In this document: positions 24,866-33,810 of the stretch, in pieces | How positions within the stretch are numbered: position 1 is the stretch's first letter | Layout: each line of letters opens with the position of its first letter | From: Gammaproteobacteria bacterium | GTDB taxonomy: Bacteria > Pseudomonadota > Gammaproteobacteria > Pseudomonadales > Ketobacteraceae | Length of the DNA stretch: 56,608 nt | Assembly: GCA_013178375.1 (NCBI GenBank) | Contig: JABLXQ010000040.1 | Coordinates: forward strand, 1-56,608 | Reading direction: 5' to 3' | Made by a program: the position numbers and the translations under genes | Notes under the pieces: model-generated | What the model was told of the DNA's origin: nothing | What the model saw: the letters and a program-made list of their open reading frames with translations, nothing else | Database searches by the model: none

Positions 24866-25897
24866 TCAGGGGGCGGAGGAACGATAATCGGCGCGGCGCT
24901 TAATCTGGTATTCCTGCACGGCGCGCTCGTGTTCCTCCAGCGTGTTGGAAAAGTGATGGCTGCCGTCACCCTTGGCGACAAAATACAGTGCCTGGGTGGG
25001 TGCAGGGTGCAGTGCTGCCTCGATGGCGGCGCGGCCCGGATTGGCTATCGGCGTCGGCGGCAGACCGTCAATGGCGTAAGTATTGTAGGGCGTGTAGGTC
25101 AGCAAATCGTTGCGGGTGATATTGCCAGAATAACGCTCACCCATGCCGTAAATCACGGTGGGATCAGTCTGCAGTCGCATCCCCTTGCGCAGGCGATTCA
25201 CAAACACGCCCGCAATCAAGGGCCGCTCCTCCGCCACACCGGTTTCCTTTTCCACAATCGACGCCATGATCAACGCCTCGTACCGGTTGAGGTACGGCAG
25301 ATCATTCTCGCGATGGGTCCAGGCGTCATCCAGTTGCTGCTGCATGCGCTGGTAGGCGCGCTCGAGCACGGAGACATCGGTATCCCCGCGACGAAAAACA
25401 TAGGTATCGGGATAGAACAACCCTTCCAGACTGGGCCGTGATTCGCCCCAGGATTTGACCAGATCCGCCAGATTCACCTGGTCCAGGGTGTTCACCAGCT
25501 TGGGAGCCGCCTGCCGCAGTGTCTTGCGGAAACTCTCCAGAGTCTGGCCATCAACCAGGGTCACCGTGTATTGCAGTACCACGCCATTGGCCAGATTGCG
25601 ATAGAAATCGGCGGGCGTCATGCCCGGTGTCAGCTCATATTCACCCGCATGGATCACACCACTGAGACGCCGCAACCGGCCATAGGCACGAAAGATGAAT
25701 GCACTGTTGATAAGGGATTTTTCTTCCAGCTGCTGGGACAGGCGATACACCGAGGAACCGCTCTCAACCTCCACCACCGTGGTCTCGGAGAGCGGCAGCG
25801 GCGTTTCACCCCAGAAATGCAGGTAAAGCAGGCCAACGACTCCCGCCAGTGCGATCACCAGCACTGTCATGTAAAGACTCAGCAAATATCGTTTCAT
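24866..25897 (-). CDS. mltG: Endolytic murein transglycosylase MltG (YceG)
   Basis: A 343-residue inner-membrane enzyme that cuts nascent glycan strands and may set their length. One N-terminal membrane helix (about 7-28) is followed by a LysM-like subdomain and the catalytic YceG domain with Glu218 in Val-Glu-Lys-Glu-Thr-Gly, the same number as the E. coli catalytic glutamate. The ATG at 25897 overlaps the pabC stop (ATGA). Confidence 0.95.
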   Translation of the reverse strand: MKRYLLSLYMTVLVIALAGVVGLLYLHFWGETPLPLSETTVVEVESGSSVYRLSQQLEEKSLINSAFIFRAYGRLRRLSGVIHAGEYELTPGMTPADFYRNLANGVVLQYTVTLVDGQTLESFRKTLRQAAPKLVNTLDQVNLADLVKSWGESRPSLEGLFYPDTYVFRRGDTDVSVLERAYQRMQQQLDDAWTHRENDLPYLNRYEALIMASIVEKETGVAEERPLIAGVFVNRLRKGMRLQTDPTVIYGMGERYSGNITRNDLLTYTPYNTYAIDGLPPTPIANPGRAAIEAALHPAPTQALYFVAKGDGSHHFSNTLEEHERAVQEYQIKRRADYRSSAP

Positions 25898-26727
25898 CAA
25901 TGAAAATGGGACCGAATCAACTGTTGCGCCAGACGCGTCACCGGTCCTGCAGGCCAGTGATCTTGTTCGAAGTGGGCCACGGGCCACACGCCGAGAACAC
26001 TGTTACAAAAAAAGCGCTCCCCGGCAAGGCGAAAACGTTCCAGTGTGATTGGCGTCTCCTTCACCCGCAAACCCTGGGCCGGCAACTGTTCCAGCAGCCA
26101 GCGCCGCATCACACCTGCCACACCGCAATTATCCAGCGCTGGCGTCACCACCTCATCACCTTCCACGATGAAGAGATTGCACAGGGTGCCTTCCACCGGA
26201 TGGCCGTCCAGATCGCAGACCAGGCCTTCCTGGAAATCGTCCACGCTGCCCCACTCATTGCGCGCCAGCACCTGCTCCAGCCGGTTCAGATGCTTCAGGC
26301 CCGCCAGCAACGGCTGACGGCCAAGCCGGGTTTTACAGGGAAAAACGCGGATGCCCTGCTCATGGAAAGCTGCAGGATAGGCTGGCGCAGGATGATGGGA
26401 CAGGATACAGACAGGGCGGGCATCACCGCGAAAATAGCCACGTCCGCCGCCTCCCGCCGTCACAATCAGTTTGACGATGCCAGGCTGGTGAAAACCGGGG
26501 TAAGTATGAAGAGCCTGCTGGACCTGCAGCCGCGAAAGACCCAATCCCAGCCGCTGCAATCCCGACTCAAGCCGGTCCAGATGATAATCAGGCAGCACCG
26601 GCCCACGGGATGTAATCAGAATGGTTTCAAACAGGCCGTCGCCATAGGCAAGGCCGCGATCCGAAACGGGCAACCGGTCGGCTGGCTGCCCGTCGATCCA
26701 GACAGGAATACCGGCGCTGTCAGACAC
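25897..26727 (-). CDS. pabC: Aminodeoxychorismate lyase
   Basis: A 276-residue fold-type IV PLP enzyme that converts 4-amino-4-deoxychorismate to p-aminobenzoate and pyruvate for folate. It shows the [13 protein letters not shown] signature and the Lys of Leu-Lys-His-Leu-Asn-Arg as Schiff base. A GTG start overlaps the end of fabF by 8 bases. The fabF-pabC-mltG-tmk-holB order is conserved in gammaproteobacteria. Confidence 0.93.
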   Translation of the reverse strand: MSDSAGIPVWIDGQPADRLPVSDRGLAYGDGLFETILITSRGPVLPDYHLDRLESGLQRLGLGLSRLQVQQALHTYPGFHQPGIVKLIVTAGGGGRGYFRGDARPVCILSHHPAPAYPAAFHEQGIRVFPCKTRLGRQPLLAGLKHLNRLEQVLARNEWGSVDDFQEGLVCDLDGHPVEGTLCNLFIVEGDEVVTPALDNCGVAGVMRRWLLEQLPAQGLRVKETPITLERFRLAGERFFCNSVLGVWPVAHFEQDHWPAGPVTRLAQQLIRSHFH

Positions 26728-27958
26728 GCCGGAAAATCAGGGTGCCATTGGTGCCGCCAAAACCAAACGAGTTGGACATGGCAATATCGATCTTGCGCTG
26801 CTTGGCGACATGAGGCACATAATCCAGATCGCAACCTTCATCCGGATTATCGAGATTGATGGTGGGCGGAGCCACCTGATCCTGCAATGCCAGAAGACTG
26901 AACACCGCCTCAACACCGCCTGCAGCGCCCAACAGATGCCCCACCATCGACTTGGTGGAACTCACGGAAACCGAATAGGCCGCAGGCCCGAACACCGACT
27001 TGATGGCACGGGTTTCCGCGATATCGCCTGCCAATGTCGAGGTACCGTGGGCATTGATGTAATCCACTGCATCCGGCGCAAGACCCGCATCCCGCAGCGC
27101 GGCACGCATGGAATCTGCTGCACCACGGCCATCTTCCGGCGGCGACGTAATGTGGTACGCATCGCCACTGGCGCCAAAACCGATCACTTCACCGTAAATT
27201 TTCGCGCCGCGTTTTTTCGCGTGTTCAAACTCTTCCAGCACCAGTACGCCGGCACCATCCGCCAGCACGAAACCGTCGCGGTCCTTGTCCCAGGGACGGC
27301 TTGCTTTCTGCGGATCGTCATTGCGCGTGGACAGCGCGCGCGCCGCCACGAATCCAGCCATGCCCAGCGGAGATGAACCGCACTCACCGCCACCCGCCAC
27401 CATGGCGTCCGCATCGCCGTACTTGATCAGGCGCGCGGCATAGCCGATACAGTGGGTCGCCGTGGAACAGGCCGTAGTGATCGCCCAGTTGGGGCCTTGC
27501 AAACCGAACATGATGGACAGGTTGCCCGCAATCATGTTGATGATGGAACCCGGCACCAGAAATGGACTGACTTTGCGCGGCCCACCGGCCAGCAACTGAT
27601 CGTGGTTTTTCTCGATTGTGCCGATACCACCGATGCCCGAGCCGACGGCAACGCCGATGCGACCACGGTTCTCATCGCTGATCTCGAGCCCGGAATCGCG
27701 AATCGCCTGAATACCCGCCACCATCCCGTACTGAATGAACGGATCAATCTTGCGCGCATCCTTGGTGGACATGTATTCAGTAATGTCCAGATTGCGGACG
27801 AGCCCGGCAAAACGGGTGGCATACTGGGACACGTCATAAACATCAATCATGCTGATGCCGCTCTTGCCTTCCACCAGCCCTTTCCAGGTTTCATTAACGG
27901 TATTACCCAACGGGGTGACTGCCCCCATACCGGTTACGACGACTCTGCGACCTGACAC
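26720..27958 (-). CDS. fabF: 3-oxoacyl-ACP synthase II
   Basis: A 412-residue elongating condensing enzyme of type II fatty-acid synthesis. The catalytic triad is complete: Cys164 (Thr-Ala-Cys-Ser-Thr-Ala), His304 (Asn-Ala-His-Gly-Thr-Ser) and His341 (Val-Gly-His-Leu). A GTG start has a GGAGG Shine-Dalgarno 7 nt upstream. A terminator between acpP and fabF and a separate upstream region imply its own promoter, which would allow its level to be set independently of acpP. Confidence 0.97.
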   Translation of the reverse strand: MSGRRVVVTGMGAVTPLGNTVNETWKGLVEGKSGISMIDVYDVSQYATRFAGLVRNLDITEYMSTKDARKIDPFIQYGMVAGIQAIRDSGLEISDENRGRIGVAVGSGIGGIGTIEKNHDQLLAGGPRKVSPFLVPGSIINMIAGNLSIMFGLQGPNWAITTACSTATHCIGYAARLIKYGDADAMVAGGGECGSSPLGMAGFVAARALSTRNDDPQKASRPWDKDRDGFVLADGAGVLVLEEFEHAKKRGAKIYGEVIGFGASGDAYHITSPPEDGRGAADSMRAALRDAGLAPDAVDYINAHGTSTLAGDIAETRAIKSVFGPAAYSVSVSSTKSMVGHLLGAAGGVEAVFSLLALQDQVAPPTINLDNPDEGCDLDYVPHVAKQRKIDIAMSNSFGFGGTNGTLIFRRV

Positions 27959-28026
27959 GGCGTTTCCTCCAGCGAAATAGACTCAGGTATCTGCGTACGG
28001 CTGATCAGCATGACGCGAAAAATTAG

Positions 28027-28041
28027 TGTAACCCCGTTACA
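28027..28041. promoter_or_regulatory. 15-bp palindrome upstream of fabF (operator candidate)
   Basis: TGTAACCCCGTTACA is a perfect 6-bp inverted repeat with a 3-base centre, about 70 bases before fabF in its leader or promoter zone. It does not match the known FabR or FadR consensus as I remember them. Confidence 0.45.
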
Positions 28042-28152
28042 TTATTGTTATACAGATGAAATATCTTTCAAAAGATTTCGTCATCGGCATTTCGAGAAAC
28101 AGTAATAAAACTATCTGTTATATCTTTGAATCACAACAATTTATACCAACAA

Positions 28153-28179
28153 AAAAGCCGCTGGAATACAGCGGCTTTT
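28153..28179 (-). terminator. Rho-independent terminator after acpP
   Basis: A perfect 11-bp stem (arms 28153-28163 and 28169-28179) with a 5-base loop and a T run on the minus strand lies just past the acpP stop. It would trim the abundant acpP message and separate it from fabF. Confidence 0.88.
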
Positions 28180-28196
28180 CAGGAGGAGCATCAGGA

Positions 28197-28433
28197 TCAG
28201 ACGTGAGCCAGGACGTAGTCGATGGCTTCTTGAACCTTGGTGATCTTCTCAGCTTCTTCGTCAGGGATTTCGGTTTCGAATTCCTCTTCCAGAGCCATCA
28301 CCAACTCAACTGTGTCGAGAGAATCAGCCCCCAGATCTTCGACGAAAGAAGCGTCATTAGTTACTTCTTCCAGTTTGACGCCAAGCTGTTCTGCTACGAT
28401 CTTCTTGACGCGTTCTTCGACATTGCTACTCAT
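28197..28433 (-). CDS. acpP: Acyl carrier protein
   Basis: A 78-residue acidic four-helix carrier with the phosphopantetheine attachment Ser38 in Asp-Leu-Gly-Ala-Asp-Ser-Leu-Asp. It shuttles acyl chains for fatty-acid, phospholipid and lipid A synthesis. The ATG at 28433 gives the standard N-terminus; an upstream in-frame extension is not conserved in type. It lies between fabG and fabF in the canonical order, with its own terminator. Confidence 0.98.
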   Translation of the reverse strand: MSSNVEERVKKIVAEQLGVKLEEVTNDASFVEDLGADSLDTVELVMALEEEFETEIPDEEAEKITKVQEAIDYVLAHV

Positions 28434-28601
28434 ACGGCTCTTGTCTCCTGTGATTTTTCCCTTCAATTCTGAGGGTTTTATAGTTTAAATAAATCGTCGT
28501 GTCAGTTTCAACAAAATACAACCCCGAGCGAGGGAGCACTGTCATCCGGATTGCATGGCCGCAGCCACTGACACCCCCGTCAATACAGTGCGGCAACTAT
28601 A

Positions 28602-29342
28602 TCACATATACATACCGCCATTAACAGGAATTGTTGCCCCGGTAATGTAACCAGATTCTTCACGGGCCAAAAAGCAGACAGCATCAGCAATTTCCTGCGG
28701 CTGACCCAGGCGACCAGCGGGAATTTGCGCCAAAAGTGCCTGTTTATGGGCCTCCGGCAACTCCTTGGTCATGTCGGTATCGATGAATCCTGGTGCAACT
28801 GCATTGACCGTAATGCCGCGGGAACCGATTTCACGGGCCAGCGAACGGGTGAAGCCTTCCATACCGGCCTTGGCGGCGCTGTAATTGGCCTGCCCGGCGT
28901 TACCCATGGAACCCACCACGGAACTGATATTGACGATGCGGCCCCAGCGCGCCTTGGTCATGCCGCGCAGAACCGCCTTGCTCATGCGGTACACCGAGGT
29001 CAGGTTGGTTTCCAGCACCTGGTCCCACTCTTCATCTTTCATGCGCAGCATCAGGTTGTCGCGGGTGATGCCGGCGTTGTTCACCAGAATCAGCGGCGTG
29101 CCGAAATTTTCCTGGATCGAACCCAGCACCTGTTCAACATTGGCAGCGTCGGTGACATTGAGGCAATAACCACGCCCCTTGCCGCCAGCGGCCTGAATAT
29201 AATCCGAAATGCGCTGTGCGCCCTCCTCGCTGGTGGCGGTACCCACCACGGTGGCACCCAGTTTCAGCAATGCTTCGGCAATGGCCTTGCCGATACCGCG
29301 GGTCGCGCCTGTTACCAGCGCCACTTTGTTTTCCAGAGACAT
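28602..29342 (-). CDS. fabG: 3-oxoacyl-ACP reductase
   Basis: A 246-residue short-chain dehydrogenase that reduces 3-oxoacyl-ACP with NADPH. It has the Thr-Gly-Ala-Thr-Arg-Gly-Ile-Gly cofactor loop, the Asn-Asn-Ala-Gly motif, and catalytic Ser141, Tyr154 and Lys158 (Tyr-Ser-Ala-Ala-Lys). Start and length match E. coli FabG. It lies between fabD and acpP. Confidence 0.97.
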   Translation of the reverse strand: MSLENKVALVTGATRGIGKAIAEALLKLGATVVGTATSEEGAQRISDYIQAAGGKGRGYCLNVTDAANVEQVLGSIQENFGTPLILVNNAGITRDNLMLRMKDEEWDQVLETNLTSVYRMSKAVLRGMTKARWGRIVNISSVVGSMGNAGQANYSAAKAGMEGFTRSLAREIGSRGITVNAVAPGFIDTDMTKELPEAHKQALLAQIPAGRLGQPQEIADAVCFLAREESGYITGATIPVNGGMYM

Positions 29343-29377
29343 TGAGGTTCCCTACTCTTCTTTTTTAGTTGGAATCG

Positions 29378-30328
29378 TTACTGCTGGAGCGCGGAAACCG
29401 CTTCCAGGGTTGCATCAAATGCGGCCTTGTCCTGGGTGCTCAGCACATCCAGTTCCCGCACGATACGTTTGTTCATGCCACACAGCACCTTGCCCGGGCC
29501 GCATTCAACCATGGACTTCACACCCAGTTCTGCCATGGTCTTCACGGAATCCACCCACAGTACCGGGCTGTAGAGTTGGATGATCAGTTTTTCACGGATC
29601 GCTTCCGGGCTCATTTCAACGCGGGCATCAATATTGTTGACCACGGGAATCAGCGGCTGCCGGATCTTCGTGGCGAACAGTTGCGCGGCCAGATCCTCGC
29701 TGGCGGCACGCATCAGGTCGCTGTGACAGGGCACACTCACCGCCAGCGCCATTGCCTTGCGGGCACCTGCCTGCTTGGCCAATTCGATGGCGCGGTCCAC
29801 TGCAGTAGAATGGCCGGCAATGACAATCTGGCCCGGCGCATTGAAATTCACGGCCTGCACCACCTCACCCTGGGCAGCCTGGGCACACACCTCAATCAGT
29901 GCCGCGTCTTCCATACCCAGGATCGCCGCCATCTTGCCCTGCCCGCCGGGGCAAGCATCCCGCATCAATTCTCCGCGCCGCTTCACCAGCGCGACACCAT
30001 CTGCCAGCGAAATCGCTTCCGAGCAGACATAGGCCGTATATTCACCCAGACTGTGACCCGCCATAACCGCCGGCCGCACATCCGATGCCTGACACCAGGC
30101 GCGCCACACAGCCACTCCTGCAATCAGCATGATGGGCTGGGTGATTTCCGTCTGCGCCAGCTCCTGCTCCGGACCCTGCTGCGCCAGTTGCCACATGTCG
30201 CGACCGAACACCTCGGACGCTTCGTCAAACGTGGATTTCACCACCGGAAATGCGGCGCCCAGATCCGCCAGCATCCCCACCGACTGGGAACCCTGACCGG
30301 GGAAGACAAAAGCCAGTTGCTTGTTCAT
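29378..30328 (-). CDS. fabD: Malonyl-CoA:ACP transacylase
   Basis: A 316-residue enzyme that loads malonate onto ACP. The nucleophile is Ser93 in Gly-His-Ser-Leu-Gly and the partner is His202. The N-terminal Phe-Pro-Gly-Gln-Gly-Ser-Gln is diagnostic. The ATG at 30328 is favoured over one two codons earlier because AAGGA lies 7 nt upstream. It follows plsX directly; the fabH gene often found between them is absent. Confidence 0.97.
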   Translation of the reverse strand: MNKQLAFVFPGQGSQSVGMLADLGAAFPVVKSTFDEASEVFGRDMWQLAQQGPEQELAQTEITQPIMLIAGVAVWRAWCQASDVRPAVMAGHSLGEYTAYVCSEAISLADGVALVKRRGELMRDACPGGQGKMAAILGMEDAALIEVCAQAAQGEVVQAVNFNAPGQIVIAGHSTAVDRAIELAKQAGARKAMALAVSVPCHSDLMRAASEDLAAQLFATKIRQPLIPVVNNIDARVEMSPEAIREKLIIQLYSPVLWVDSVKTMAELGVKSMVECGPGKVLCGMNKRIVRELDVLSTQDKAAFDATLEAVSALQQ

Positions 30329-30465
30329 GAACATTCCTTCGGGATCAAAACGAAACAGCGCCCATCTTATTCACTGACGCCGTCATTCGCTCGCAATAAG
30401 CGTAACAAAATCTGTAGTGAAGATGCGTTAAATTCAGGGGAATTGCCAGCGCTGGACATCTGTGA

Positions 30466-31461
30466 TCAAAGTTCCTGCTCGATCTGCTCAGGCAGCTTTT
30501 TTTCCGCATAACGGGCCGCAAGAAGCAGGGCTTGCAGGAACTCCGCCTCACCGGCATTGCCGTGGCTTTTCACCACCACACCCCGCAATCCGATCAGAGC
30601 CGCGCCATTATAATGGCCCGGATTGATACGCGCCTCGATCCGCCGCCAATAGGGTCGAATCAGCCAGGCCAGCAGCCGGCCACGCCAGTCACTCGCGAAA
30701 GTGGCCCGTATTTCCGCCAGAATGAAACGAGCCAGCCCTTCGACAGTCTTCAGCGCCACATTGCCGACAAAACCATCACACACCACTACGTCGGCACGAT
30801 CGCCAAACAGATCAGTGCCTTCGACAAAGCCAACATAATTCAGCTGGTCATCCGCGCGGATCAGCTCCTGGGCCAGCTTGACCTGATCATTGCCCTTGCT
30901 GTCCTCACTGCCGATATTCAGCAGTGCAATGCGGGGATCCGGCAAGCCATCCAGCACCCGCGCCACCGCCCGGCCCATGCGCGCAAACTGATGCAGTTGC
31001 TCGGAATCGCATCCCACATTGGCACCCAGATCCAGCACGAACGTGTGCCGTCCATCCGGACGCGGCAACGCCGACACAATGGCGGGACGTTCAATACCAT
31101 CCGACATTTTCAGCACGTGCCGACTGATCGCCATCAACGCGCCGGTATTACCGGCACTGACACAGCCATCCACCTGCCCCGCATCAAGGGCATCGAGCAT
31201 CAGGCGCATGGAAGACTGCTTCTTGGAACGCAACGCGACCGAGGGGGATTCGGCCATGCCAACCACTTCGTCGGCATGGACAAGCAGGAGGCGGTCGGAC
31301 TGGGGATGTGCGGATGGATCAAATGCAGCAGCAAGATCCTGCTGGCGACCAAACAACAATACCCGCAAATCCTGCCGCGCTGAAAGCGCCAGCAAAACTG
31401 CGGGTACTGTTATCCGGGGACCATGGTCCCCGCCCATTGCGTCAACCGCAAGGGTCACCAT
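30466..31461 (-). CDS. plsX: Phosphate acyltransferase PlsX
   Basis: A 331-residue peripheral membrane enzyme that makes acyl-phosphate from acyl-ACP, the first step of phosphatidate synthesis by PlsX/PlsY. The N-terminus Val-Asp-Ala-Met-Gly-Gly-Asp is the family signature. There is no clear Shine-Dalgarno and the start is 9 bases after rpmF, so translation is likely coupled to the ribosomal-protein gene. The yceD-rpmF-plsX order is conserved widely. Confidence 0.95.
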   Translation of the reverse strand: MVTLAVDAMGGDHGPRITVPAVLLALSARQDLRVLLFGRQQDLAAAFDPSAHPQSDRLLLVHADEVVGMAESPSVALRSKKQSSMRLMLDALDAGQVDGCVSAGNTGALMAISRHVLKMSDGIERPAIVSALPRPDGRHTFVLDLGANVGCDSEQLHQFARMGRAVARVLDGLPDPRIALLNIGSEDSKGNDQVKLAQELIRADDQLNYVGFVEGTDLFGDRADVVVCDGFVGNVALKTVEGLARFILAEIRATFASDWRGRLLAWLIRPYWRRIEARINPGHYNGAALIGLRGVVVKSHGNAGEAEFLQALLLAARYAEKKLPEQIEQEL

Positions 31462-31470
31462 GAGGTGATG

Positions 31471-31653
31471 TTATTCGTCGTCTTTTCCGGCGATGATCTG
31501 ACGTCCGCGGTAGAAACCATCGGGCGTCACATGATGACGGCGATGCACTTCACCGGTGGTCACGTCTTCGGACAGGGTGGGTTTGGTCAACGAATCATGC
31601 GCGCGACGCATACCACGCCTGGAACGGGTTTTACGGCTTTTCTGAACTGCCAT
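31471..31653 (-). CDS. rpmF: 50S ribosomal protein L32
   Basis: A 60-residue basic protein starting Met-Ala-Val-Gln-Lys-Ser-Arg-Lys-Thr, as in proteobacterial L32, of the type without zinc cysteines. It lies between yceD and plsX, the conserved coupling of ribosome and lipid synthesis genes. Confidence 0.97.
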   Translation of the reverse strand: MAVQKSRKTRSRRGMRRAHDSLTKPTLSEDVTTGEVHRRHHVTPDGFYRGRQIIAGKDDE

Positions 31654-31683
31654 GGTTGGCTCCTGACTAGCTTTGCAACACTG

Positions 31684-32211
31684 TTATTGATCAGACTTCT
31701 TTATATTTCCCTTCAATTGCTCCAGCACCTTGAAGGGATTGGGTTTCTCATCCTGAACTTCTACAACTTCGTCACCAGCCTGATAGGGAGCATGCTCACA
31801 CTCCTCGTGGTAAGCGACGATGGGCAGGACCAGAATCATCTCCTGCTCCAGTAAATCTGCCAGCGGAATTTCTTCCTCTTCCAATACGAAGGGGTCGAGG
31901 TGATCCGGTAATTCTTCAAGCGCTTCCTCTGACTGGACAAAACCCAGCGAGATATCGGCCCTGAGCGGAACTTCCACGGCTTCCAGACACCGCTGACACT
32001 GCATTCTCAACCTGGCGGTTGCCACACCCGACAGCACCGGCCAACGGCCTTGCATGTCGAGTTGAAGATCAGCTTCCAGCCTGCCCTCGCGGTCGATACA
32101 GTCAGCCACCAGGGCTGGCATCCGATCCAGCGGCATAAAGCCCTTCAGTTTGCCCTGCTGGCGAGCAAGCTTGAGAGGTTTGATGGTAGACGGCAGAGGG
32201 TGCTCAAACAT
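31684..32211 (-). CDS. yceD: YceD/DUF177 family 23S rRNA accumulation protein
   Basis: A 175-residue cytosolic protein. It has the DUF177 cysteine motif in Met-Gln-Cys-Gln-Arg-Cys-Leu and an acidic C-terminal half. In E. coli and plants the family is needed for normal 23S rRNA accumulation. It is the first gene of the yceD-rpmF-plsX unit, with a strong promoter 10-40 bases upstream. Confidence 0.92.
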   Translation of the reverse strand: MFEHPLPSTIKPLKLARQQGKLKGFMPLDRMPALVADCIDREGRLEADLQLDMQGRWPVLSGVATARLRMQCQRCLEAVEVPLRADISLGFVQSEEALEELPDHLDPFVLEEEEIPLADLLEQEMILVLPIVAYHEECEHAPYQAGDEVVEVQDEKPNPFKVLEQLKGNIKKSDQ

Positions 32212-32220
32212 AAGCGCGCC

Positions 32221-32249
32221 ATTCTATTGACAAGGTTTTGACCTGTCAA
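32221..32249 (-). promoter_or_regulatory. Strong sigma-70 promoter for yceD-rpmF-plsX
   Basis: On the minus strand a perfect TTGACA (32244-32249) and TAGAAT (32221-32226) are separated by 17 bases. The transcription start would fall only a few bases before the yceD ATG at 32211, so the message is almost leaderless. Confidence 0.75.
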
Positions 32250-32262
32250 AGGATTTGACAGG
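32242..32262. promoter_or_regulatory. 21-bp palindrome spanning the -35 box of the yceD promoter
   Basis: CCTGTCAAA and its exact complement flank a 3-base centre, giving a 9-bp inverted repeat that contains the complete -35 hexamer. It looks like a repressor or activator site. The T run that follows on the plus strand could also make it a weak terminator, but no plus-strand gene precedes it. Confidence 0.55.
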
Positions 32263-32383
32263 GTTTTTACGGGCTGGAAGCGCATTTTCCGTTATGCGAA
32301 CATGCGACCCGACAGCCAGGGCGGTAACTTCGGCGCTGGATACTGCTTACCTTTCTTAATCCCTGATTTTTCTGGAGTTCCCC

Positions 32384-32962
32384 GTGCAGCCAATCGTCCT
32401 GGGTTCAAGTTCCGTGTTTCGCCGGCAATTACTGGAGAAACTGCTGGAACAGTTTGACACCTGCTCGCCGGATATCGATGAATCCCCCCTGCCCGGCGAA
32501 GATCCGGCGCAACTGGTGCAACGTCTCGCGCTGCAAAAAGCCGAAGCGGTGGCAAAGGCGCACCCTGACGCACTCATCATTGCCAGCGATCAGGTGTCTG
32601 TGCTGGATGGCCGGATCAACGGCAAACCCGGCAATTACGAAAACGCATTCCGCCAACTCAAAAGCAGCAGTGGAAAACAGGTCTCTTTTTTTACCAGCCT
32701 CTGTCTCTATGATGCGACGACGGCAAAGTACCAACTGGATGTCGAACCGTTCCAGGTTTACTTCCGCAAACTGAGTGATGCCCAGATTGAGCGTTATCTG
32801 AAAAAAGAAACCCCGTACAACTGCGCTGGCGGCTTCAAATCCGAAGGTTTTGGAATCACACTCTTCAGCCGTCTTGAAGGACGTGATCCTAACACGTTGA
32901 TTGGATTACCCCTAATAAGGTTAGTGGAAATGCTTGCTGCCGCAGGGGTCCAGTTACCGTAA
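32384..32962 (+). CDS. Maf-family nucleotide pyrophosphatase (YceF type)
   Basis: A 192-residue enzyme of the Maf/HAM1 fold that hydrolyses non-canonical nucleotides. The yceF-type subgroup, encoded next to yceD-rpmF, acts on 7-methyl-GTP. It has Leu-Gly-Ser-Ser-Ser at the N-terminus, the catalytic Asp in Ala-Ser-Asp-Gln, and Cys-Ala-Gly-Gly-Phe-Lys. A GTG start has TGGAG upstream. It is divergent from yceD. Confidence 0.92.
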   Translation: MQPIVLGSSSVFRRQLLEKLLEQFDTCSPDIDESPLPGEDPAQLVQRLALQKAEAVAKAHPDALIIASDQVSVLDGRINGKPGNYENAFRQLKSSSGKQVSFFTSLCLYDATTAKYQLDVEPFQVYFRKLSDAQIERYLKKETPYNCAGGFKSEGFGITLFSRLEGRDPNTLIGLPLIRLVEMLAAAGVQLP

Positions 32963-33072
32963 TTTTTTTTGTTAATTTCTGAACAATCTTCGGCTGACGT
33001 CTACACTTATAATGTTAGGTTCAACGGTATGCGAGCAGTAGTCGTATGCCATGAGTGACGAGGCAATTCCGA

Positions 33073-33708
33073 ATGTCCGAAGATTTGGCACTGAACAAAC
33101 CCCGGCGCAGAAACACCAAGGAAAAAATCATCGACGAAGCAGAGTCGCTGGCTGCGCTGCACGGCATCGAACATCTGAAACTGCAGGACGTGGCGGACAA
33201 GATCGGCATCAAGCTGCCGTCGGTCTACGCACACTTCAGCGGTCGCGAAGATATTCTGGCAGCCATGGGCGCACGCATCAGCAAAGGCATTGGACAGCTT
33301 TATATTGCGCGCACTGGCGAAACCCCTATCGAAACACTGAAACGCAGCGCGCAGGATCTGCTGAAAATGCTGGGTGAACATCCGGCCTATTTTCGCCTTA
33401 TGCTGCGCGATCATTCGGTGCCGATGGGATACGATCCGCTGAATCACCGCGCGGCGGTGAACCAGAATTTTGCGCTGCCGAACGACATGCGCGACATGCT
33501 TGTGCGTCTGCAACATCTGATCGACAAGGCATGCAAGGATGGCGTGAAACTGTCGGCGGAGGATTTTGCCGGCTGCGTGCATGGTTTCATGCTGGTGCGT
33601 TTGAGCTGGCTGCCCACTCGCGTGTCCGAGGATGGACATGTCTACGTGGATCACACCCTGCTGCAATCGACGCTGGACCAGATCATCAACCGCTTGTTGT
33701 GCGTCTGA
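33073..33708 (+). CDS. TetR/AcrR family transcriptional regulator
   Basis: A 211-residue regulator whose helix-turn-helix is visible in Leu-Gln-Asp-Val-Ala-Asp-Lys and Leu-Pro-Ser-Val-Tyr-Ala-His-Phe, followed by a helical ligand domain. The ATG at 33073 has GAGG 9 nt upstream. Nearby ATG and GTG codons at 33051 and 33055 are less likely. A TATAAT at 33008-33013 is a probable -10 box, but no good -35 was found. It interrupts the maf-sppA adjacency seen in Pseudomonas. The target is unknown. Confidence 0.85.
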   Translation: MSEDLALNKPRRRNTKEKIIDEAESLAALHGIEHLKLQDVADKIGIKLPSVYAHFSGREDILAAMGARISKGIGQLYIARTGETPIETLKRSAQDLLKMLGEHPAYFRLMLRDHSVPMGYDPLNHRAAVNQNFALPNDMRDMLVRLQHLIDKACKDGVKLSAEDFAGCVHGFMLVRLSWLPTRVSEDGHVYVDHTLLQSTLDQIINRLLCV

Positions 33709-33742
33709 TTTTCAACGACAACATTTTCATTTTTCGTAAAAC

Positions 33743-33775
33743 AAAAAAGGCAGCGCATTAAACGCTGCCTTTTTT
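33743..33775. terminator. Bidirectional terminator between TetR gene and sppA
   Basis: A perfect 13-bp stem (arms 33743-33755 and 33763-33775) begins with A6 and ends with T6, so it serves both convergent genes. Confidence 0.92.
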
Positions 33776-33810
33776 GTTGGATTTGCACACGACGCTTGCG
33801 CGCAAGTCCG

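Noticed and set aside
32242-32267. Palindrome plus T run as a plus-strand terminator
   Set aside because: No plus-strand gene ends nearby and the palindrome coincides with the yceD -35 box, so an operator reading is more economical.
33051-33377. Alternative start and frame (ATG 33051) for the TetR gene region
   Set aside because: That frame gives a non-TetR sequence. The regulator frame begins at 33073 with a usable Shine-Dalgarno.
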